Program-made: the position numbers and the translations under genes
Origin: Aerococcaceae bacterium DSM 111021
GTDB lineage: Bacteria; Bacillota; Bacilli; Lactobacillales; Aerococcaceae
Length of the DNA stretch: 64,000 bases
Reading direction: 5' to 3'
Assembly (NCBI GenBank): GCA_020112395.1
Contig: JACCEK010000002.1
Span: 248,001-312,000 of the forward strand
The notes under the pieces: generated by a model
Databases searched by the model: none
What the model was told of the DNA's origin: nothing
The model's input: only the letters and a program-made list of their open reading frames with translations
Part shown: positions 9,799-17,565 of the stretch, in pieces
How the letters are laid out: each line of letters begins with the position of its first letter
How positions within the stretch are numbered: position 1 is the first letter of the stretch

Positions 9799-10815
9799 TT
9801 AACCCTCCCAATTTGCAAGTTCAACTTGTACTTCGTCTAATTCTAATAATTTTTCTGCTAATTCATCTACCGTTAATTGTTCAGTGTTATCTGAGTTATA
9901 CTCATCTAGTAATCCTGTTGGGTTACCTTCATCAAAGTACTTATCGTAGTTCAAATCACGTTTATCCGATGGTACACGGTAGAAGTCTCCCATATCGAAT
10001 GCTCGTACTGCTTCTTCCTTTGTTAATAATGATTCATACATTTTTTCACCGTGACGGATACCAATTTCTTTAACTTCTGGTGTTACATTAAATATCTTAC
10101 CGATTGCTTGGATAAGTGTATTAATTGTGCTTGCCGGAGCTTTTTGAACCATAATATCACCTTGCTCAGCATTGTTAAATGCGAATAATACCAAATCAAC
10201 TGCTTCATCTAAACTCATCATAAAGCGAGTCATGTCACCAGCGGTTAATGTAAGAGGCTTGCCAGCTTTAATTTGTTCAATAAATAATGGTATAACACTA
10301 CCACGAGATGCCATAACGTTTCCATAACGAGTCGCACTAATACGTGTTTTCTCTGGGTCGATGTTTCTTGCTTTCGCTACAATTACTTTTTCCATCATTG
10401 CCTTAGACGTTCCCATTGCATTGATTGGGTAAGCTGCCTTATCAGTTGATAGACATACAACATTACTAACTCCTGCTTCTATTGCAGCAGTTAATACATT
10501 ATCTGTCCCGATTACATTCGTTTTAACAGCTTCCATAGGGAAGAATTCACATGATGGTACTTGTTTTAATGCTGCTGCGTGGAAGATATAATCTACATCA
10601 CGGACGGCATCTTTGATGCTATTAATATCTCGGACATCACCAATATAGAATTTAATCTTGTCATTATTATATTTCTTTCGCATATCATCTTGTTTCTTTT
10701 CATCTCTAGAGAAAATACGTATTTCTTTAAAGTCTGAATCCAAAAAACGTTTTAATACTGCGTTACCAAATGATCCTGTACCACCTGTAATTAATAATAT
10801 TTTATTTTCAAACAT
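9799..10815 (-). CDS. capE: CapE-like UDP-GlcNAc 4,6-dehydratase/5-epimerase
   Basis: This 338-residue SDR enzyme opens with LLITGGTGSFGNAVL, the NAD-binding glycine motif. It carries STDKAAYPINAMGTSK, which holds the catalytic residues of the short 4,6-dehydratases. Its length and its position before capF fit CapE, which converts UDP-GlcNAc to the 4-keto-6-deoxy-L-arabino intermediate. It differs from the long membrane-bound dehydratase at 17.6-19.4 kb, so the locus has two dehydratases feeding different sugars. A decent AGGA lies before the ATG. Confidence 0.9.
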   Translation of the reverse strand: MFENKILLITGGTGSFGNAVLKRFLDSDFKEIRIFSRDEKKQDDMRKKYNNDKIKFYIGDVRDINSIKDAVRDVDYIFHAAALKQVPSCEFFPMEAVKTNVIGTDNVLTAAIEAGVSNVVCLSTDKAAYPINAMGTSKAMMEKVIVAKARNIDPEKTRISATRYGNVMASRGSVIPLFIEQIKAGKPLTLTAGDMTRFMMSLDEAVDLVLFAFNNAEQGDIMVQKAPASTINTLIQAIGKIFNVTPEVKEIGIRHGEKMYESLLTKEEAVRAFDMGDFYRVPSDKRDLNYDKYFDEGNPTGLLDEYNSDNTEQLTVDELAEKLLELDEVQVELANWEG

Positions 10816-10818
10816 AAA

Positions 10819-12027
10819 TTATCCTCTTTTCATTCTATTCATTATTATTTCAAAAGCAATTTTTGTTGTGTAATTTTCATTAAGATAATTTATAGCATTT
10901 CTACCGTATTTATCTCGTAAAGATTTATCCGTAAACTTTAATATTTTTTCATTAAAGCCTTCTACATCCGTACTTTCATTCCAAAAACCCATTTTATTTT
11001 CTTCAATAATCTTACCAATATCTGTATTTTTATCAGTTGCAGCAATTATAGGTAATGATGCTTGCATATACGATAGCAATCTTGAAGGGAAATTGGGTAT
11101 TGTAAATTTATGATCCAAGAATATTAATCCAACATCCGCAGAGTTTGCTAGAGTATCATATTCTTCTTTAGGAAGTGCATTCATTAATTTTGAATTTTGC
11201 GGCTTATAGATATCAAAATAATTCTTTAACTTTTTAAATTCTGTCCCCGAACCTACTATCAATATGAATGTTTCAGTGTTCTGTTCGTTCTTTTTTAAAC
11301 ATTCGATTAAGAACTCAATTCCTTGTGGCTTTCCAAGGTTACCACCATAAATATATAATATTTTATTAGTTGGAATATTATATTTTTTTCGTAACCTGGT
11401 TTTTTCTTCTATAGATATATTTATGTCTATAGGTGTAATGGTATTCGGACAAACCTCAATAGTCGAAGGGTCTATTTCAGGATTATTACTGAGTATATAA
11501 TCACTATTTGCTGGTGACATCGTTCCTATATAATCAGATATCTCATATAATTTTTTTTCTTTTTTCTTAAAAAAAGAATGTATCAAGCTATTTTCTTTAA
11601 ACATATTTAAATCCACAGCATTCTGTGGAAATATGTCTTTTAATAGTAAATACGAAGTGGCATTATCTCTTTTTTTAATATATGTTACAACTTTTTCAAA
11701 GGTAATAGGTGGCGTTGAGTACAAGACGAGATCAAACTTCACATTAGCTAAATTATGTTTTATTGCTTTTAGAAAGTTATATTCTATTAAAAGTGTTGAT
11801 AGTCCTTTTTCAATAATGTTCGTATTTTTAATATTCCCTGTTTTTACTTTCAGTATATGAATCCCTGATTGGTTTTCTAATGTCGTCGATTGATTCAAAC
11901 GTCTTTCTCTTGACGAAACAACATATACATCATGGCCATTATCACGCATTTCTCTCATCAAATCTGTGTAAATTCCTGGCATATCAATATTCTCAAGTCT
12001 TCCTAGCGATATGAACAAAACTTTCAC
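10819..12027 (-). CDS. Glycosyltransferase family 4, WbuB/CapL-like
   Basis: This 402-residue GT-B transferase begins with VLFISLGRLENIDMPGIYTDL, which resembles WbuB-type enzymes that transfer FucNAc or related sugars. The donor-binding half contains KILYIYGGNLGKPQGIEFL and FPSRLLSYMQASLPIIAATD. It lies directly before capE-capF-capG, so it is the best candidate for the L-FucNAc transferase; that substrate is inferred from position. Translation starts at a GTG, and its first base overlaps the last base of the preceding ATP-grasp gene, suggesting coupled translation. Confidence 0.78.
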   Translation of the reverse strand: MKVLFISLGRLENIDMPGIYTDLMREMRDNGHDVYVVSSRERRLNQSTTLENQSGIHILKVKTGNIKNTNIIEKGLSTLLIEYNFLKAIKHNLANVKFDLVLYSTPPITFEKVVTYIKKRDNATSYLLLKDIFPQNAVDLNMFKENSLIHSFFKKKEKKLYEISDYIGTMSPANSDYILSNNPEIDPSTIEVCPNTITPIDINISIEEKTRLRKKYNIPTNKILYIYGGNLGKPQGIEFLIECLKKNEQNTETFILIVGSGTEFKKLKNYFDIYKPQNSKLMNALPKEEYDTLANSADVGLIFLDHKFTIPNFPSRLLSYMQASLPIIAATDKNTDIGKIIEENKMGFWNESTDVEGFNEKILKFTDKSLRDKYGRNAINYLNENYTTKIAFEIIMNRMKRG

Positions 12028-13007
12028 TAGTTAACACCTCGACTATCATTTTTTTTCTGAATTTTCACTTCATTGAACTTCATCATAAATACATTTTGTT
12101 CATACTCAAACATTTTTTCATTTTTAGCCTTCTTCAAATTACTAATTATTTGTTTCGGTATGTTAATTCCCACCTCATACGCATGGGGGTAGCCTCCACC
12201 AAAACGCGGATTAACTTCTGATATATAAAACTCTCCATTTTTTTCAAAAACATCAATATCAATAATACCTTCGAAACCTGCTTTTTTCACAAAGTTAAAG
12301 ATAATGTTAAATAGTTTCTTATTTCTTACAGAGACGGATTTATCAGTTTCTCCTGCTCTCATTGCTAATTTTTCTTTAATAAAAATGCTCACTGGTTCCT
12401 GAGAAATCAGATCAATATATACATCAATCCCATATTCTTTCTCATCCATTAATTCTTGAATCAGTAAGTCATCATATCTACTAAATAAGTCTTCAAGCTG
12501 TTCCATTGATGTAACTTTATTAATATTTATACTGGCACTTCCTGTAATAGGCTTCACAAAAACCGGAAAATCTATCGCTCCTACTTCATAGTCTACTTTG
12601 AACGAATCAAATTCTTTATAACTTTTTACAGCGTTAAAGCCTAATTTCGTTACAAATTTACTAAACTCAAATTTATCAAAAGATAAACTAACTATATCTG
12701 CATCAGATATTATAGGTGTTGTACCTATTTCTTTGAATTTGTCATAGTTTTCAGATAATAAAGTCAATTCAGGATCTATTAACGATAAGACACCCGTAAT
12801 ATTATTTTCTTTACAAATCTTTAAAATTTCTTTTATATACCCTGGCTCCGTAATCCGTGGCACTAAAAAATACTCATCTGCTTCATATAATGCAGGAGCA
12901 AGTGGACTACAATCAGTCACAAAAACTTTTCCTTGAGTGCCTAACTCTTTTTTAAAGTATTGAACAATTTTGTTTCTCGTTCCTACACTTAATATTAATA
13001 TATTCAT
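12027..13007 (-). CDS. ATP-grasp domain protein (carbamoyl-phosphate synthase-like)
   Basis: The 326-residue protein has an N-terminal Rossmann-like domain (MNILILSVGTRNKIVQYF) and an ATP-grasp domain with VFVKPITGSASINI, LIQELMDEKEYGIDVYID and the metal/ATP site ISEVNPRFGGGYPHAY. It resembles carboxylate-amine ligases found in sugar-decoration loci. It may activate a carboxylate and join it to an amino group, possibly the 4-amino group of a sugar made by the neighbouring aminotransferase. This is inference. It lies between the GNAT acetyltransferase and the WbuB-like transferase. With the TupA-like gene at 2.7 kb, the locus has two unrelated ATP-grasp enzymes. Confidence 0.78.
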   Translation of the reverse strand: MNILILSVGTRNKIVQYFKKELGTQGKVFVTDCSPLAPALYEADEYFLVPRITEPGYIKEILKICKENNITGVLSLIDPELTLLSENYDKFKEIGTTPIISDADIVSLSFDKFEFSKFVTKLGFNAVKSYKEFDSFKVDYEVGAIDFPVFVKPITGSASININKVTSMEQLEDLFSRYDDLLIQELMDEKEYGIDVYIDLISQEPVSIFIKEKLAMRAGETDKSVSVRNKKLFNIIFNFVKKAGFEGIIDIDVFEKNGEFYISEVNPRFGGGYPHAYEVGINIPKQIISNLKKAKNEKMFEYEQNVFMMKFNEVKIQKKNDSRGVN

Positions 13008-13020
13008 GTTTGCTCCTTTA

Positions 13021-13536
13021 TTAAATAAATTTCTCCATTATTAATAAATCATAATATTTTCCTTCGATAAATCTTTCTTCCGTTAACTTCCCACAAACTT
13101 GGAAACCATAATTTTCCCACATCAGTTTTGCTTTTACATTTGTATCTACAACATTTAAGTTGATTTTTCTTAGATTTAAATAGTCCTTTAAATACTTCTC
13201 TAATAACATATAAGCTTCTTTAGAGTAACCTTTTCTATGCTCATTTTTATTACCAATATATAACCCTACCTCAGCGGTTCTATGAATCCAATTTATTCCA
13301 TACAGCCCAATCATTCCAATTGGTTCATCCTTTGATTTTGTACAAATTATATATCGTTTATTATTTCCGGTAAGATCCATCATATTATCTAACCAGTTGG
13401 CCTGCTGATCTATGGAGATAGGCATAAATCCTCCTCCAAGAAACTTATAAGTTTCTTCATCATTTTTCCAATCATTCAAATGCTTCAAATCATTCCTAAT
13501 GATAGGTCTTAAATAGATAAATTCTCCATTAATCAT
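13021..13536 (-). CDS. GNAT-family N-acetyltransferase
   Basis: The 171-residue protein is a single RimJ/RimL-like GNAT domain. It shows GEFIYLRPIIRNDLKHL at the start, the central IGMIGLYGINWIHRTAEVGLYIG strand region and the acetyl-CoA loop NEHRKGYSKEAYMLL. Its place between the phosphoglycosyl transferase and the ATP-grasp gene, with an aminotransferase two genes upstream, suggests that it acetylates a 4-amino-sugar nucleotide. In classical bacillosamine loci this step is done by a left-handed beta-helix enzyme (PglD/EpsM), which is missing here. The role is inferred from context; AGGAG precedes its ATG. Confidence 0.8.
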   Translation of the reverse strand: MINGEFIYLRPIIRNDLKHLNDWKNDEETYKFLGGGFMPISIDQQANWLDNMMDLTGNNKRYIICTKSKDEPIGMIGLYGINWIHRTAEVGLYIGNKNEHRKGYSKEAYMLLEKYLKDYLNLRKINLNVVDTNVKAKLMWENYGFQVCGKLTEERFIEGKYYDLLIMEKFI

Positions 13537-13549
13537 AAGTTTCTCCTAA

Positions 13550-14158
13550 CTATTTATCATAATCCATGTATATATCTTCTGATTTGAACAACTTCAAAAT
13601 TGTTTTAATTATTATTTTGATATCAAGTAAAAATGTGAATGTATTAATATATTTTACATCCCATTCTATTCTCTTTTCCCAACTCACTGAATTTCTAACT
13701 GTAATTTGCGCTAAGCCTGTTACCCCCGGTAACATTTTAAACCTTGATTGAGTCCATTTAGGGTAGTTTTCAAATCCTTTATAAGGATGATAAGTTACGG
13801 GTGGACGCGGACCAACTAAGCTCATATCGCCTTTTATCACATTAAATAATTGTGGTAATTCGTCCAAACTAGTGTTTCTTAAGAAACTACCTACTTTTGT
13901 AATTCTTGAGTCTGACTTGCTTTTTATACTTAGTCCATCTCCCAATTTTTCGGCATTAGTTACCATCGTCCTAAACTTAATAATTTCAAACGTAACTCCA
14001 TCTTTTCCTATTCTATCCTGTTTAAAAAAAATAGGTCCGCTCGAATCTATTTTGATCATGATGGCAATAATTAAAAGTAATGGTGATAATAAAACTATCC
14101 CAAAAAAACTTCCAAGAAAGTCCAGTGTTTTTTTTAAAAATAAATTCATTTCTTTCAT
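13550..14158 (-). CDS. Initiating phosphoglycosyl transferase (PglC/EpsL-like)
   Basis: This 202-residue protein is a small monotopic phosphoglycosyl transferase. It has one N-terminal hydrophobic segment (about residues 8-35), then GPIFFKQDRIGKDG, FEIIKFRTMV, TSLDELPQLFNVIKGDMSLVGPRP and a C-terminal PGVTGLAQI. It would transfer a sugar phosphate from a UDP-sugar to undecaprenyl phosphate, starting repeat-unit synthesis. Neighbouring aminotransferase and acetyltransferase genes point to a diNAcBac-type first sugar. A GTG four codons upstream is in frame, but GGAG lies six bases before the chosen ATG. The start almost touches the aminotransferase stop. Confidence 0.88.
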   Translation of the reverse strand: MKEMNLFLKKTLDFLGSFFGIVLLSPLLLIIAIMIKIDSSGPIFFKQDRIGKDGVTFEIIKFRTMVTNAEKLGDGLSIKSKSDSRITKVGSFLRNTSLDELPQLFNVIKGDMSLVGPRPPVTYHPYKGFENYPKWTQSRFKMLPGVTGLAQITVRNSVSWEKRIEWDVKYINTFTFLLDIKIIIKTILKLFKSEDIYMDYDK

Positions 14159-14160
14159 CC

Positions 14161-15270
14161 TTAGCTCCACATCAATTTAATAATCTCAATTACTCTATCT
14201 TGTTCTTCCTCAGTCATCTTAGTATCACTTGGAAGACATAGACCCTTTTCAAAGTAAGATTCAGATACTTCGCCACCAATAACATCATATTGCTCAAATA
14301 CTGGTTGCATATGCATTGGCTTCCATATTGGTCGTGATTCAATATTCTCTTTGTTTAAGGCATCCATAATCATAGTAGGTGTAATTGTATTTGATTCTAA
14401 AATAATCGCACTTAACCAATAGTTAGCTCGTTCATTTTCTGTTTCTTTAATGAATGTTATCTCTTCAATATCCTTGAAGGCTTCTACATAGCGATTGAAG
14501 ATTTGACGTTTCTTCTCGACTCTATCTTCCAGTACCATTAATTGACCTCGTCCAATACCAGCAAGTACATTACTTAGTCGATAGTTATATCCAATGTCCT
14601 CATGTTGGTAATGTACAGCTTGCTCACGAGCTTGAGTTGCCCAGAATCGAGCTTTTTCTATACCTTCTTTGTTGTCAGAAACTAACATCCCTCCACCTGA
14701 AGTTGTAATTATCTTATTCCCATTAAATGAATAGATTCCATAATCGCCATATGTTCCTGTCCATTGATCTTTGTAGATAGTTCCTAGACTTTCAGCAGCA
14801 TCTTCAATTAAGGGAACATTATGTTCTTCACAAATTGCTTTAATCTCATCAATACGTGCTGATAATCCGTAGAGGTGAACTACAATCACAGCTTTAGGTT
14901 TGTATTTCTTAAACGCTTCGCGTAACTTTTCTGGATCCATATTCCAATCCCCTGGTGCCGAGTCAATAAAGACTGGTTTAGCGTGTTGGTAAATAATTGG
15001 ATTGACGGTAGCTGAGAACGTTAATGATTGAACGAATACAATATCATCCTTTTCTACGCCTACTGCTTTTAGTGCTAGATGTATTGCTGCAGTACCTGAT
15101 GACAAGGCAGCTGCATGTTTACTTCCTACCATATCAACTAACTCTTCTTCAAAAGAATCAACGTTTTTCCCAAGTGGGGCAATCCAATTTGTATCGAAAG
15201 CTTCTTTAATAAAGCCTTTTTCATACCCTTGTTCACTCATGTGAGGTGATGCTAATAAGATTCTATCCAT
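14161..15270 (-). CDS. DegT/DnrJ/EryC1-type sugar aminotransferase
   Basis: This 369-residue PLP enzyme belongs to the PglE/EpsN group. It has the substrate region ALSSGTAAIHLALKA, the cofactor aspartate in LIEDAAESLG, and the PLP-binding lysine in YSFNGNKIITTSGGGML. It should transfer an amino group from glutamate to the 4-keto-6-deoxy sugar nucleotide made by the long dehydratase at 17.6 kb. Gene order (dehydratase upstream, phosphotransferase and acetyltransferase downstream) supports the synthesis of a 2,4-diamino-2,4,6-trideoxy sugar. GGAGG precedes the ATG. Confidence 0.88.
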   Translation of the reverse strand: MDRILLASPHMSEQGYEKGFIKEAFDTNWIAPLGKNVDSFEEELVDMVGSKHAAALSSGTAAIHLALKAVGVEKDDIVFVQSLTFSATVNPIIYQHAKPVFIDSAPGDWNMDPEKLREAFKKYKPKAVIVVHLYGLSARIDEIKAICEEHNVPLIEDAAESLGTIYKDQWTGTYGDYGIYSFNGNKIITTSGGGMLVSDNKEGIEKARFWATQAREQAVHYQHEDIGYNYRLSNVLAGIGRGQLMVLEDRVEKKRQIFNRYVEAFKDIEEITFIKETENERANYWLSAIILESNTITPTMIMDALNKENIESRPIWKPMHMQPVFEQYDVIGGEVSESYFEKGLCLPSDTKMTEEEQDRVIEIIKLMWS

Positions 15271-15293
15271 AATTTTATCCTCCTAAAACTATT

Positions 15294-16070
15294 TTAAAAT
15301 AAACCAAACCACTTCTTATGAGGTTTTTCTGGCTCTATCGGTTTCCTTTTTTTCACTGGATCTCCGTTAAAGATATCTCGTGCGTTGTCTTTAATGTATT
15401 GGACAGCTTCTTGTCCGTATTCTTTCTCTAACCGCTTAAAGGCAACTTGCACATTCATCGGTCTGTGCTTCATATGATGGACATCAGAAGCTAATATGTG
15501 AGCTAGATTATGTTGAATCATTTGTTGACTGTTCGCGACCAGTGTCTCACCATAGTAACCTGAATAACTTGATGTTGTAATTTGCGATAAACACCCCATC
15601 TGGACTAGTTCATACAACAGATGTAGATTACTGGATAACTCATGGTTTCTTTCAGGGTGCGCAATCACAGGGGTAATACCGTCATCGATTAATTCTTGTA
15701 AGACTTGCTTGGCATTGGAAGGTACTCTGTCTGAAGGAAACTCAATCAGATAATACTTTCCAGCTGCATCTAGCGATAATAATTCCCCATTATACAAATC
15801 ATCCAGGAACTTGTCGGTTAGACGAATTTCCTGGGAAGCATAGACTTTTAGATTCACGTTAGCTTGGTTATATGCTTCTTGAAGAGCATTCGCTGCTCCA
15901 AGTACATCTGTCTTATAATTAATATACTTACCATTACGGTGATGAGGGGTTAGAACCATATGTTCCACACCTTCATCAACCGCTTGCCTGGCTAGTTCAA
16001 TGGATTGTTCGATGGTTTGAGCCCCATCATCCACACCAGGAATCAGATGAGAATGTAAGTCGATGATCAT
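15294..16070 (-). CDS. Capsule tyrosine-protein phosphatase, PHP family (Wzh/CpsB)
   Basis: The 258-residue protein is a manganese-dependent PHP phosphatase. It starts with IIDLHSHLIPGVDDGAQT, followed by the metal ligands in LTPHHRNG, PVIAHPERN and ILASDVHHMKHR. It dephosphorylates the partner kinase Wze/CpsD and so controls chain length and export. The start overlaps the kinase stop by four bases, as is usual for the pair. It ends with a basic KKRKPIEPEKPHKKW tail. The Wzd-Wze-Wzh block follows the long dehydratase in this locus. Confidence 0.9.
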   Translation of the reverse strand: MIIDLHSHLIPGVDDGAQTIEQSIELARQAVDEGVEHMVLTPHHRNGKYINYKTDVLGAANALQEAYNQANVNLKVYASQEIRLTDKFLDDLYNGELLSLDAAGKYYLIEFPSDRVPSNAKQVLQELIDDGITPVIAHPERNHELSSNLHLLYELVQMGCLSQITTSSYSGYYGETLVANSQQMIQHNLAHILASDVHHMKHRPMNVQVAFKRLEKEYGQEAVQYIKDNARDIFNGDPVKKRKPIEPEKPHKKWFGLF

Positions 16071-16804
16071 GCTTCTTCGTCCTCTAAACCATAGGCATAG
16101 TAGCCATAACCTTTACCATCTTCAAACGGAACATTATTCAAGATAACCCCAAGTATATTCGCATTCACATTCTCTAAAGCTTGTTTCGCTTCTCTGACTT
16201 GATCCTTACGTGCGTAATCTTGACGTACGACCATAATCACACCATCTACACGTGACGAAATAATTTGTGCATCTGTAACAGAGTTGACTGGAGGCGTATC
16301 ATAAATGACCATATCAAAGTTCTCACCCAATTCTTCCATTAATGCCGACATCTGCGGTGACGCAATCAACTCCGCTGGGTTGGGCGGAATCGGTCCTGAT
16401 GGTAAGAAGTACAATCCTAACTCTTTAGACTTTTGAACCACTTGATTAAACTTTAATTCTTGATTCGCTAGTAAAGTCGTTAAGCCTTGCTCATTATTCA
16501 ACTTGAATGTTCTATGAACCGTCGGTTTACGTAAGTCACTATCTACAATCAAGACATTACGACCCGTTTGTCCCATCGTATAACCTAAGTTGGCAGATGT
16601 TGTTGACTTCCCTTCCATCGGCATACTTGACGTAATCGCAATTGACTTGACTTGGTTACCGACTTGAGCAAATTCTAAGTTCGTCCGAAGGGTACGGTAT
16701 TGTTCTGAGATGATTGACTTAGGTTCATAATACGTCACTAAAGGAGCGCCTAAACGTTGCTCTTTTTCACTTCTTTTATACTTATTTTTTCCGAGTCCGA
16801 ACAT
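16067..16804 (-). CDS. Capsule tyrosine kinase (Wze/CpsD)
   Basis: The 245-residue BY-kinase has Walker A in SSMPMEGKSTTSANLG, Walker A' in VLIVDSDLRKP and Walker B in MVIYDTPPV. The C-terminal tail GKGYGYYAYG holds the autophosphorylation tyrosine cluster. It works with the membrane adaptor encoded just upstream (Wzd), as Gram-positive capsule kinases are split into two proteins. The frame is open 13 codons upstream, but GAAGGAG before the ATG at 16802-16804 favours the shorter form. Its stop overlaps the phosphatase start. Confidence 0.92.
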   Translation of the reverse strand: MFGLGKNKYKRSEKEQRLGAPLVTYYEPKSIISEQYRTLRTNLEFAQVGNQVKSIAITSSMPMEGKSTTSANLGYTMGQTGRNVLIVDSDLRKPTVHRTFKLNNEQGLTTLLANQELKFNQVVQKSKELGLYFLPSGPIPPNPAELIASPQMSALMEELGENFDMVIYDTPPVNSVTDAQIISSRVDGVIMVVRQDYARKDQVREAKQALENVNANILGVILNNVPFEDGKGYGYYAYGLEDEEA

Positions 16805-16805
16805 G

Positions 16806-17543
16806 TTACACTCTCCTTCTGCTTTGTCTGTCAGTTGTTTCAATACGGTAACGGTTGTCTTTTACTTGTTTTGGCGTCAATTCATTAATCTCTGCTAAGC
16901 GGATCAAGCCCATATTCGTTAAGTCGTCCACGGATTTAACTCGATTATCCATTAATTCTCTAATTAATGCGATACCTACCATGACAATAAACCCTAACAT
17001 TCCTCCAATTAATCCATACATTATGATACTTGGTGATGTAGGATTTGGATTATATGAAGCTGATGACATCACATAGACCCCTGAGACATCGTCTGTGTAG
17101 ACTTCTCTCAGTGCGTTTTCAAATTCAGTCACTAAGTTGTTCACGACATTTTGTGCATCAGTTGGTGACCCTAGTGTAGCCGTGATATAGAATGCTTGTG
17201 AGTTTTGCGATTGTTCCACACTAATCGCATCACGTAATTCACCAGTAGTGAATACATTACCAAGGTTATCATTGACTGCTTCTAATACTGCTTGACCTTG
17301 AATAATATCACGGTACGTATTCACTAAGTAGACATTCGATTGAATCTCACTGTATTGTATCGCTGTATCTTGGCCTGAACTTTGGTTCACGATTAATTGA
17401 GCTTGTGATTGGTACTCACGGTCAACAAACAACATCATAAAGACAATTGCTAAGGCTGCCCCAATCACTGTCATTCCAACTATACGCACAAAGTACTTAC
17501 GAAAAAGATTCCATAAATCTAATAAACTAATTTCTTGTTCCAT
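16806..17543 (-). CDS. Capsule chain-length regulator/kinase adaptor (Wzd/CpsC)
   Basis: The 245-residue membrane protein has two transmembrane helices (about residues 18-42 and 170-192) flanking an extracellular Wzz-type domain, and a short cytoplasmic tail. The N-terminus, EISLLDLWNLFRKYF, is typical of the family. A proline-rich stretch, NPNPTSPS, precedes the second helix, as in other Wzz proteins. It activates the Wze kinase and sets polymer length. The start is the ATG at 17541-17543, four bases after GGAGG; a longer in-frame version would overlap the dehydratase stop. The spacing to the kinase is one base. Confidence 0.9.
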   Translation of the reverse strand: MEQEISLLDLWNLFRKYFVRIVGMTVIGAALAIVFMMLFVDREYQSQAQLIVNQSSGQDTAIQYSEIQSNVYLVNTYRDIIQGQAVLEAVNDNLGNVFTTGELRDAISVEQSQNSQAFYITATLGSPTDAQNVVNNLVTEFENALREVYTDDVSGVYVMSSASYNPNPTSPSIIMYGLIGGMLGFIVMVGIALIRELMDNRVKSVDDLTNMGLIRLAEINELTPKQVKDNRYRIETTDRQSRRRV

Positions 17544-17565
17544 ATATCCTCCACTAACCTCTTTT

